Assembly (NCBI RefSeq): GCF_014633365.1
Contig: NC_068347.1
Span: 27,940,493 to 28,004,492 of the forward strand
Reading direction: 5' to 3'
Source of the DNA: Diospyros lotus
Taxonomy: Eukaryota > Streptophyta > Magnoliopsida > Ericales > Ebenaceae
DNA: 64,000 nt
Shown piece after piece: positions 29,501 to 41,500 of the stretch; positions within the stretch are counted from its first letter, which is position 1, and every line of letters starts with the position of its first letter. The notes beneath the pieces are model-generated. The model did not search any database and was not told where the DNA came from. It saw only the letters and a list, made by a program, of their open reading frames with translations. The translations under genes were made by a program, and so were the position numbers.

Positions 29501-32500
29501 GTACCTGTCAGACCTCCTCAAACAATTTCCAAGGGTTGCCTAGCTTTTGTAATTTCTTGGGGGACAAGAAAGTTTTAAAGGGGGGAAATTTTGCCACATT
29601 CCTAAGGTCTAAATAGTAATTATAGCTATAGTTTAGAGCCTTGCTATACTAGGTGTACATTCCCAGCTAATTATGTTATAAATTGGGAGCACTGACAACC
29701 TTTAAACACAGTCAAGAAACCAATTAAACACCCCTCAACACACTCACAACTCATTGGCCAACACACCACAACACAAATATGTAATACAAAACATAATTAA
29801 ACAAGAACAAAGTAAGAAAGAAAACTCACAAATCACATGAGGAGACAGAATTTTATCCTGGTTCATGCCAATTGAATTGGCACTACATCCAGCCTTGAAA
29901 CCACCACTGAGTAACCTTCTTTATTGATGGAAACAGTACAAACTTCCATCTTTCTCTCCCCCACGATACAAGCCTTCCCAAAAGTGTACAAGACTATTCT
30001 AACTCACAACCTTATCACTTTCATAGCTCTCATGAAATCAGAAAGATAACATGTGATGCTCTCTCTCTCAGCCCCCACCCACACCCCCCATATTTATAGA
30101 AAATAGGGAGATATTTCCTAAGGTCGGTTATAACATTTTCATACAAAAAACACTGCACAAAATCCTATCACTAACTCTAGACAATCTTTAACAAGTTATG
30201 GCAGTTGGTAGCTATATATGTGGCCACAACTGGGAATGATGACTCACGATTGAATATACAAAATCAGATTCCTCTCTCTCTCTCCCCCAAACATTCTTCC
30301 TATCTTCCCCAAATTCTTCAATTTCTAGAAGAATCCCCCTTGTCAGCTATTGGAGCTGACATATATATGTAAGAATTCTGTTAAAGTTTGCACAAATTTA
30401 GTCTTAAAGTCTGAATAAAGGCATTAAAGAAATTAGAAGTTATGTTTTATTTTTAAAGCCATTGTAACGATACCTAACTATGTAACGGTTAGTACCGACT
30501 CTTATTTTCTTTTATGTCTTGTAATTGCCACCTCCTCTATCCTCTATAAATAGAGGGGTCGGCTATGATTTTGGTATGCGTTTTCTTTAGTTTTTCATTT
30601 ACATGAGAGGAGAGAAAAGCCTAGGTCTTAGACTTTGTAATCTCTGTGAGGGAGGCCAATGTGAGTGTGTGTACCTATCTGTTCTATAGTGGATTTTGTG
30701 GTGTCACTTTCGATCTGGATGTAGGACTTTGATTCATTCAAAGTCTAAACCAGGATAAATCCTTTTGTCTCTTGTTTCATTTCTAGTTTCGCGTGGGAGT
30801 GTGAGAATTGTGTGCAAAGTGTTTGGTCAATTACTCAACAACTTGGTATCAGAGCTAGAATCATGGGCGCACAATCAAGATTCACTCAAAGGAGTTAAGA
30901 CATAAACCCCAATCAAGAAATGGCTCTATCAGCATCATCCTCAAGGTATGATATTGAGAAGTTTAATGGCAATCATGATTTTCCATTGTGAAAAATTTAA
31001 GATGTAGGCGCTTCTTGGAAATCTTGGATTAAAGGAGGCGCTAAAGGAGTCGTCAAAAAGAAAAGGTTGGAGAAGGGGTCAAGATCCTCTTGGTAGAACA
31101 GAAGGCGAATATAGAAGAAAAGGCGTACAACACCCTTATTGTAAGTTTGGGCAATAAGGTCCTCCGAGAGAGGTCTCCAAGATGACTACGACATTGGAGA
31201 CATTGAAGAAATTGGACAGCCTCTACTTGACAAAGACACTATCAAGCCGGTTATTTCTAAAGGCAAGATTCTTTACTTTTAAGATGAAAGATAATCAAAA
31301 ATTGCAAGATCATATTGACAAATTCAGTAAGCTTTATCTAGACTTAGAGAATATAAATGTTTAAGTATGATGATGAAGATAAAGCCTTGGTTTTATTGCA
31401 CTCTTTGCCATAGTCATATGAGCATTTTGTAGATATCTTGCATCATGATATGGAAAAGTTGTCTTTAGATGATGTAATTGGCGCCCTAAATTGACTTAAG
31501 ATTTAAATTGGATGAAAATTCCTCCACTGGAGATGTGTTGACTGCTAGATCTAGGAACTCCAAGAGAGACCCTAAGGCAAAAGGAAAATCTAGGTCTAAG
31601 TCAAGAAATGGAAGGAATCCAGTTAAGTGCTATTACTATCATGAAGATGGGCACATTAATAGAAACTATCCTAAGAGAAAAAAAGGACTTACAGGATAAA
31701 AAATATTTCTGATGGTGGAGCCTTGGTATGTGAATTTGTGTATGATAGTTTGAATGCCTTAGTTGTGTCACATAAAACTGAGAAAGAGATATGGATAATG
31801 GACTCAAGATGTTTCTTTCATATGACACCAAATAAGCATTGGTTTGTGAACTATCAGGACACTAATAGGGGTAAAGTTCTATTAGGAAATGACCATGAGT
31901 GCAAGGTTCTTGGTATAGGAGATGTTAGACTAAAGATGCATGATAACTCCTATAGGACTCTAAAAGCTGTGAGGCATGTCCCTAAATTAAAGAGAAATTT
32001 GATTTGTATTGGATAATTGGCTAGGAATGGCCACTGCCTTAAGGGAGAGGGAGAAACTCTAAAAATAACCAGAGGATCCTTAGTTCGTATGAAGGCCTTA
32101 CAACAAAATGGCATATATGTGCTGCAAGGTTTGAATGGAGAAGCAACAATGGCCGGAGAAAAGGCAGTCACACAGGCAAGACTCTGGCACCTTAGAATGT
32201 CTCATATAAGTGAACTTGGTCTAAAAGAATTATCAAATCAAGGGATCTTTGAAAAGGATCAGGTGGCAGGACTAGATAAGTGTGACTCCTGCATTTATGG
32301 GAAGTCTGCTGAGGTAAAATTCAGTAAACATGCCATCCACTCCTCAAAGGCACCTCTAGACTATATACATAGTGATCTATGGGGACCTACCCAAACTCTT
32401 ACTCATGGTGGAGCTAGATACTTTCTATCCATAATAGATGATTATTCAATGATGGTTTGAGTTTATGTCTTTAAGTCCAAAGAACAGACTTTTGAAGCTT

Positions 32501-35500
32501 TCAAGACATGGAAAACCATGATAGAAAATCATGAGGGGAGGAAAATTAAGACAATCAAGATTGATAATGGCCTTGAGTTCTACAATAGGGTGTTCACGGA
32601 TTTATGTAAGGATAGTGGGATAGTTCGACATCTAATTGCCCCCAGGAATCCTAGACAAAATGACCTTGCAGAGAGAATGAATTCACTTCTAGAGAGAGTA
32701 AGGTGTATGCTATTTCATACCAATCTATCTAAGGTATTTTGGAGAGAGGCCGTGAACACTACTGCATATTTGATCAATAGATCACCGTCAGCAGCTATTG
32801 GTTTTAAAACCCCTTATGAGAAGTGGACTAGGTATATATCTAGAACACTTGAGGGTATTTGGGTGTTTTGCATATGCCCATGTGAAACAAGGAAAGCTAG
32901 AACCCCTGGCAAAGAAATGTATTTTCATTGGATACCCAGCTGAGGTAAAAGGGTATAAACCATGGAATTTGGAACCTAAAAGCCAAAAGATCCTTATTAC
33001 TCAAGATGTCATTTTTGACGAAAATTCCATAGCTAAAGGCCTGTAGGAAAAGGATAATGAGGAGCAATCTCCTACAGCAGAAATGGTAGATATTGAGTGG
33101 CAGGATGAAATTCCAAGCACCAATACTGATAACCCTCAAAGTTATGGTTTGGATCATCAAAAGGGCGTCGAGGAATTAGTGGCAGACTAGGAATTTGACC
33201 CTCAAGAGGAGAGTAGGATGAATTAGATGTTGAGAGTGAGCCCGACTTACAAAGATATAACGTTCCAAAGGATAGGCAGAAAAGGCAAAGTAGACCTCCT
33301 AAACGTTATGGTTACTCAGATCTAGTATCCTATGCACTTGCAAGTGCATCAAAGGTTATTGGAGATGAACCCTTGACCTATGAGGAAGCAGTCTCCTCAA
33401 AGGACTCACTTAAGTGGGTTAAAGCCATGAAGTCCGAGATAAACTCTCTTAAGAAGAATGAGACCTGGATTCTAGTTGAAAGGCCTCAAGGACAAAGAGT
33501 AGTGAACTGTAAATGGTTATATAAGGTAAAAGGAAGGATCAGGAGAAAATGCAAAGCCTAGATATAAAGCTAGGCTAGTTGCAAAAGGTTTCACTCAAGT
33601 TTTAGGAGTGGGTTTCAATGAGGTATTCTCCCTTGTTGTAAGGCATACCTCAATTAGAGTCCTTCTAGCAGTGATAGCGCAATTAAATTTGGTTTTGGAG
33701 CAGATGGATGTTACAACAACATTTGTACATTGGGAATTAGATGAAAGGATCCTCATGGAGCAGCCAAAAGGGTTCGAATCTAAAGGAAGAATAGAACAAG
33801 TCTGTTTATTAAAGAAATCCTTGTAGGGACTCAAGCTATCCCCATGTCAATGGTACAAGAGGTTTGACACATTTATGATAGAACATGGGTTTGCTAGGAG
33901 CTCATATGACTGTTGTGTATATTTTAAGCATATATCTAGTAGCATATCAATATATCTCCTATTGTATGTTGATGATATGTTGGTTGCTTGCCAATCAAGG
34001 AAAGAAATTTAGAAATTAAAACTGGAATTAAAGTCAACATTTGAGATGAAGGATCTAGGAGAGGCCAAGAAAATTTTGGGAATAGAAATTACCAAAAACA
34101 AGCAGAACATAACCCTATGTCTATCACAAAAAACATACTTAAGAAAATTAATTCAAAAGTTTGGAATGGCGAGGCAAAGGCTGTAAGTATTCCATTTGCC
34201 AAGCACTTCAAGCTGTTAGCAACCCAATCTCCTATTGACAAGGAAGATCAGGAAGAAATGAGAGAAATCCCCTATTCAAGTGCGGTAGGAAGCTTGATAT
34301 ACAGTATGGTATGTACATGGCTAGACCTAGCACATGCAATGAGTGTGATCGGTCGGTTTATGCACCTTGGCTCCACCATAAACTAACACCGTATCCAATG
34401 ATCCTTTCAAGTACTTAAATACCCATTTAACTGCACTCCAATGAAGTAAGGCTAGTATCCTAGGATATTTAGATGCTAACTATGCATCAGATCTGGGATA
34501 GGAGAAGGTCCACAACTGGTTATGTCTTCAAGGTTTGGATGCTACAATAAGTTGGAAAGGAGAGAGACACTACTATCATGTGTGACAACCAGAGTGTCAT
34601 TCACCTATCTAAGAACCAGGCCCATCATGAATGCACAAAGCACATCGATGTGCAGCATCTTTTCATTCGGGAGGTGCTAGACAAGAAGGATCTTAAGCTA
34701 GTAAAAGTAGCTGGTGAAGACAATGCAGCAGATATGTTCACCAAGGCCGTTCCAGTGACCAAGTTGAAGCATTGCTTGAAGCTACTCCAGATAGCTTCAG
34801 GAAGCCTAAGTAGTCAAGCTTAGGATATGGAAGAAGGAAGGTAAGGAAGAAGGCAAATGCATAATCCAAAGGAGAATCTGAAGATTGAAGACTCAACTTA
34901 TGCAAATAGTGGAGAAATTGTTGAAGTTTGCACAAATTTAGTCTTAAAGTCAAAATAAAGGCATTAAAGAAACCAGAAGTTATGTTTTATTTTTAAAACC
35001 ATTGTAACGGTAACTAACCATGTAACGGTTAGTACCGACTTTTGTTTTCTTTTATGTCTTGTAATTGCTGCCTCCTCTATCCTCTATATATAGAGGGGCC
35101 AGCTATGATTCTGGTATGCGTTTTCTTCAATTTTTCATGTACATGAGAGGAGAGAAAAGCCTAGGTCTTAGAGTTTGTAATCTTTGTGAGGGAAGTCTGT
35201 GTGAGAAGGCTTTGTGTGTGTACCTATCTGTTCTATAGTGGATTTTGTGGTGTCGCCTTCAATCTGGACGTAGGAATTTGATTCATTCAAAGTCTAAATC
35301 AAGATAAATCCTTTTGTCTCTTATTTCATTTTTGTTTTCGCGTGAGAGTGAGAATTGTGTGCAAAGTGTTCGGTCAATTACTCAACAATTATTCAATAAT
35401 ATGGCATCATAAAGATCTCAATACAACTTGGTGGAATTAACTTGTGAGTAATACTCAAGCATAATGAATTCACTCATAAATGTAACGAATATGAAGTAGG

Positions 35501-38500
35501 ATATGCGATGATAGATCCCCTAATCCATAAGCTCCAACATACCATAGCAACCTGCGAAAGAACCACCCGCCCGGGGGGGGGGGGGGGGTTGGTCAAATGT
35601 GGTCCTTTATGGGTAGGCTACTGGACTGAGTAGGATCCACCATGGGTAGAATAGGTTCAAAGGGATTTTAAATGTTTCAGGTGATTTCTTTAAATATATT
35701 TCTTTCTATTCAGGTAGTGGTTCGTTTATTAGATTTTGTCTTGATAGCTGGTTTGGCCACTGTCCTCTGTAAGCAGTGTAGTCAAACACAAGATAGGTGC
35801 TTGCCTATGTGCCCAGGCCACGCAAGACACTATGGAGGCTCCTTGCACTTCCAGGTGTGGCTCCTTTACTCCCCTCAGGCACTTGCCTGGGCTGCAATGA
35901 AGGAAAAAAACAGAAAAATAAAATTGAAAATAAAGATTATCATCTCTGAAAGTCAGAGAAGGCATGTGAAATGTCCCAGAGAATCTAATAGGAAGAGGAA
36001 AAATGAGAAATCAAGTAGAGAAATGCAAACTTGACCTTGTTTATCTGCTGTTACAATAAACTGTCAAAAGCACTGTATCTCCCTTCTGATTTCTCCAATG
36101 TTTCATACTTATCTATAGCTGTAAAGCCACCATCAAATAGATCTGAGTCAGGTGAGGTTGCAAGCAGTCATCGGAGGTAGGACAGAGCCATCACATGATG
36201 GGAACCCTCGGTGTGTGGACAATGCTTCCGGAAACTGCTCCTCACTGGAAGGCTTGCTTGCGATAGGCAAGCTTCTTGTGGCCTCCCCTCCTCTAATCTG
36301 CCTACAGAATCTGATCTACTCTTGTAGTTTCGGTCCTCGGACCATTCGTTGCATTCTCTCTTCAGTTTTGTTTTTTTTTTAATATATACTTTGTCTGTTT
36401 GTTGCAATCATGTTTTATTTTATTTTATCCATTCTATCTACATTTTATATTTTCACTTAAAAATATTAAAAGAATTTGTATTTAGGAATATCTTAGATGT
36501 TTTATTATATGCATTATTTGATTGTCTTTTTCATATTAAGTAGTATATTTATTATTAATTTAGCACCTCGCTTCCCTCGAGTGAGTGCTTTTGTGGCACC
36601 CAATACGTCAGGTGATAGAATGCGCCTTTCACCCTTGACTACCTTGTTTGTAAGAGCAATTTCCCTATTTGTTTTAGCTGACTACTGATAGTTTGGCTTT
36701 GGTAAATAATAGTTTGCCTTTTGTGTCATCATTTCTTATCTAGCTCCTCAATGCAAGCTTAATCTCCAAAATTAGGTAACTAGTGTGGTGTTTGGTCAAA
36801 AATAAAATAAGTGCTTTAACTGACAGCAGAAGCTATTTTTCTTTTGAGAAGCATAAGCAAATATTTACAAGGTTGTCAAGATGCTTGCCTAGGTGCACTA
36901 GGTGCCAGAGCAGAATAGGACCTCCAGGCATCCTAGGCAAGGAGCTTCAGGTGCCTCAAGACAGTAGAATTAACTGTATTCTGGAAAGTTTAACTGCGTT
37001 GAAAAGTCTTCAGATTCCTGTTTTACAGCTACATAACCTTAACTGTATTCTGGAAACTTAATATATAATAAAGAGTTAAAGGTTTGCGAAAGAGTAATTA
37101 ATAGAAAACTTAAAAGAACCTTTTTTCCCAGCAAATTAGTTATATAATTTCAAGCAGTTTCTGTTTCCAATCAATTCCTGGCATTCTTAGAAAGAATTTC
37201 TGCTCATCCTTTTCTCCAATCCGGCCACTGAATTATTTATTGATGTGAAACATAATTTGTTATCGTCTTTATAAATATATTTTTTATTTAAATTTAAATT
37301 TCACCATTTTACACGCGCACATATATATTTATATATATTGTAAAAGGCACCTTGGTTTGCTTTGGTGAGCACTTTTTTGGCACCTAGTGTCTCAGGCAAT
37401 ACAGGGGTCTTAGTGCATTTTGGGTGCCTTTCACCTTCGACTGCTGTGAAAATTTGGAGCTCTCTTGCTGTGAAGCAGAAGTAGAAGTAGAAAATAAAAT
37501 TACATTTATTAGATATATTTAATTCTAATGTCATCTCTTCATAAACAAATCAATACAGAATTCATATCCTCACAAACCACTCAATATAAAATAATGCATT
37601 GTGCTCCTCTCACTGACCATATCTTAGGCTTTAGTAACTTCTGCACATTCTAAAATTTTCTCTACAGAAGAAAGAACTGCTTTGATCATCAAATGATTTT
37701 TCAATAATATTATCATATGTAAGTACCTTTAAAATTCAAAATTTGTGTTTGTCCTGTTCTTCATATTTTTATTATAATCATTAAAAGTTTAATATATTCC
37801 CTCAAAAGATTATCAATTTATATTTTAGTTTGAATGATTTTACTATATTTTTTAATTATTGATGACAAATCAAAAATAGATACCGGTTTTTGTAAAAATT
37901 TGTTGTTGATTAAATGTGGGTTTATACTTTAGCTTATTTTTTCAGTTAAAAATAATATTCAATCATAAAAATTAAAAAAAAATGTTAAAATATAAACACT
38001 TATGTCAATGCCTTTTCTGGTAATTTTATTGTTAAAAAACAGACTTTCCAATTACTGGTCAAACACATATAACAACAATAAAAGCATGTTTCAGATTATC
38101 TCATAAAACACTAAATTGTTTTTTTTTTTCTTTTAAAGCAATTCTTATAAAATCCTTTTTTACATAACAGAAATTACACATTACTGTCAAACAAACACTA
38201 CACATTTTTCTTTATATGCTTCAAGTTCATTTGAGATTGGGCAGGGAGAAGACAAGGAGTTGTGCTATCATGATATTGATGCCAAAGTAGAAAAATAGGT
38301 TAAATGGATGGTAAAATTAGGTTGATGATGGTCATAGGCCAACTAGTCATTATTATGTCATGTTTAGAAGCAAACATCAATTATAAATATTTAATCACTC
38401 GACACCATGTCAACATAAAAGCTGCAGATCATAAATGTAAATATACTCCTTGTGTAAGTCATTAGATATTGTTCGACTATGGACCATGTTCTTTATCTAT

Positions 38501-41500
38501 GTCAAGAAATTGGTGAAAAAAAGGTGCATTCTTAAATAGTTTTCAGAGGAATTCTCCATGTAACGGGTTTACTATTGGACTCTGCCTCCAGTTGTAAAGT
38601 TCTGTTTTATGTCTCCATTTTCATTATGATATTTTACTAGGTAGTTGTTTGCTTTTTTACTGGTTGTCAGCCATATCAAATATCCATGTAGAGAGCAGCC
38701 GCATGAGAGTCCATATTGAAAGAGCATCCATATTATCAATGCCATATTAACTTGAAACATTTATTTTGCCAAAGGTTCTTTTGTCAGTGCAACGAATTTC
38801 AAGGTCAATCTGGAGTGAGATAGGGATGGTCCTTTGGTGTAGGATAATGTTATGTATCAAACTAAATGGCAAAATGAGATTTTGACTGATTTGAACTTCT
38901 TGTTTCCTTGGCATTCCAAAAGTTTGCCAGGAGGACATGCATGGTTGGTTTTACCTGAACATTCATATGATAAAAGTTTCCGGATTATGTTCCTGCTGCA
39001 ATTTTTGGGTTGCCTGGTTTACAGAATATAATGTAATTCTCATTTTTAGAGTTACTTGCCAACTTGAGGGATTGCTTCTCATCTCCTTTGTTACTTCTAG
39101 TCAGTTAATGTCAGTATGGCCTTTGTAATTTAACAACAGTATATGTTACAAACTGAATTTCTTGTCGTAACTATTGTTAACCAATGTGTACTCAGAAATG
39201 GTTTCCAGAAACTGGATAAGATTAAAGACTCTAATAGACAGAGTAAACAGCTGGAGGAACTTACAGGGAGGATGAGAGAATGTAAAAGGTATGGTTTGTC
39301 TACATCTGTCTAATTACTACTACCTTCCCTTTCTGTTTATTGTTTAAATAGGTATCTCCTGTATTTCGGCTGGTTAGATTTCTTGTTCTAGTGCATTCAA
39401 TGGATTCATCTATTCTGAAGTTACATGCTGGATACTCTTTTTAGATTAATCAAAGAGTTTGATCGTGAAATTAAAGATGAGGAAAGCAAAAATCCTCCCG
39501 AGGTTAACAAGCAACTCAACGATGAGAAGCAATCCTTGGTAAGTTTGTGGCAGACCCTAGGATCTTAAATCTGCAATTCAAGCATGCAATGGGATGTGCT
39601 TACATTCACTGGTACAACCTCCAAAGCTGCAGTCAATTTGCAGTTTAGTTTTTTTTACATGCTTTTGAATCGTAGCAGGACATTGTAAAGTCAGATTTCC
39701 TTTTTGTTTGTATTACTTTCACTCAAGTTCATATCATTTGGAAATTTGACCCATGCTTATAGAGAGAGGTTTCACAATTTTTTTGATGGTAAGCATGCAT
39801 TTCTTTTTATCCAACTTTTCTGGAGTCCACTTTTGCAGGACCAGAAATTGTTGATGTTCTTCCCTCATTGTGATCTGAAACAATGGCACATTTGATCATA
39901 TTGTCTTGAATATTGAACAATTGCCCATTTGCAAATTGAAGATGGACATAAAAGCAAATATTTTTGGAAAACAATGTTCTAGGCATAGAAATATAAACCT
40001 AAGCAGCATGACTGTTGATAGAATTTGTGCTCTTTTAACTGGATAGTTTACTTGTATTCCGACAGTTTTCATCAGCATTAAATGTAATGTTTTAAAGCAG
40101 TGTTTTAGAAGACGCACTCTGTTTGGCTATTTGTGCTTCCTGATGGCATATTTGGCTCACACGTCCTAGCTATTTATAAAAGGTCCTCACTGCCTTAAGG
40201 GTTCAGAATAGTGAACCAGGATTCCATAATGGAAGGCCTACCTGCATTCCTGCCCACAAGACCGTCTGAAAATGTGCTGAGCTTCTCTTAACTATCTCTT
40301 CTATTTCTTTGCAGATCAAAGAGCTGAATTCATATGTGGCGTTAAGAAAGACGTAAGTTAATTTGTTCAATTTGATCTTTTGATAGATTTTACTTCTTAT
40401 AGATGAAAACTGGCATTAATTCATAGTTTATGCTCGGCACTTTAATGCTTTTTCTGGATGATACTACATTTGGTTCATCAAGGTTTAGAAATTAATTCTG
40501 GGTTGTGGTTGTAATTTTAGGTCTTATTTTGGAGATGGGAAAAAGATGCAACAATCTCATTTCTTTTGTTCTTTGTTCTAAATTCTATTAAGAGTACTGA
40601 TCTGCTTTTAACTGTCACATGGTAGATGGATTGGATATTCTGCATAAATTTTCTAATTGCAATGCCTATTTCTGAAGCCATAGAAAAGTGGTCTAGTGTG
40701 CAAATTTTGGTGGTTGATATGCCCTGTAGTTGACCTACTGTGAAAACAAGAGGTCGTACCCCCATTAAGAAAACATTAGTTTACACCCTGACAATCTCAC
40801 CATTTATAGGTATATGAGCAGCCTTGGTAATAAGAGGGTGGAACTCTTTGAAGGGGGTGCAGGTGCTACTGATCCTACAGCTGATGACAATGTTCAAATG
40901 GCATCAGGTGATTTGAGAACTCTCTTCCTGTCTGCAGCCGAACAATTTACTGAGCATGAGAAATTTTTTGTGAAAAAAAGCTGTCAACTTGTTTCATGCG
41001 TCTTGTGTTTGTTGTTATTGATTTCCTCCTTTATATAAGGCCTTTTATATTGCTTATGTAGTTTCCACGTATTGGCTATATATAGGCCCACTAAATTTCA
41101 AAGTTCTATGATCTGGGCTTACTTTTTACTTGCCAGGCTGCCATTTGAAACACAATGCTGATTGAATCTTCTTAGACTTGTATTAGAAGCTATTACGTGA
41201 TCTAGAGTATGCTCCATTCTCATTGTATTGTAATTGAATAACCCTCAATTTGGCATGTGCCTAGTCTTTCATTATTGAAACTTCAAAGTTTTATGATAAT
41301 AGCTTGGATTTTTCTTTTCTTTACCTTTTTTTTTTTTATTTGGATACAAATAACTGCTTGGCAGTAGAGTCCTGTTAGACTTCTAACAGAAGTAGTTAAC
41401 TGTATTATTGGTCTTTCCCTCTCAACAATGGATTGTTACCCTTGAAACAATGGATTAGCCTCCACAAATTGAAACCTTTTAAGTTCGTCTCTGATAATGC

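Larger units (their letters stand above)
19979..30361 (+). mobile_element. Ty3/gypsy chromovirus LTR retrotransposon, decayed and nested
   Basis: 5' LTR 19979-20254 (TGTCACTTTCC...GTGGACA) and 3' LTR 29592-30361 (TGCCACATTCC...GCTGACA, interrupted by a 520-bp insertion) share long collinear sequence. A primer site resembling initiator-Met tRNA (TTGGTATAAGAAC, mutated) follows the 5' LTR, and a purine tract AAAGGGGGGAAA precedes the 3' LTR. The 5-bp flanks are both TATAT. Between them are remnants of gag, protease, RT, RNase H, integrase and a chromodomain, in the gypsy order. At least four later elements are inserted: 20310-23914, 24530-24759, 28560-29262 and 29674-30193. Many frameshifts and stops make it non-functional. 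Confidence 0.92.
30379..35387 (+). mobile_element. Ty1/copia LTR retrotransposon, decayed
   Basis: LTRs 30379-30840 and 34919-35387 both run TGTT(A/G)AAGTTTGCAC to ATTACTCAACA and are highly similar. A perfect initiator-Met primer site TGGTATCAGAGC (30844-30855) follows the 5' LTR and a GGAGAAAT purine tract precedes the 3' LTR. Gag-pol blocks occur in copia order with integrase before RT. It lies 17 bp to the right of the gypsy element. The 5-bp flanks (AATTC and ATTAT) do not match, so its TSD is lost or it has been rearranged. Confidence 0.92.

Noticed and set aside
30379..35387. A functional copia element
   Set aside because: LTRs and primer site look good, but gag-pol has multiple frameshifts and stops and lost knuckle and protease residues.
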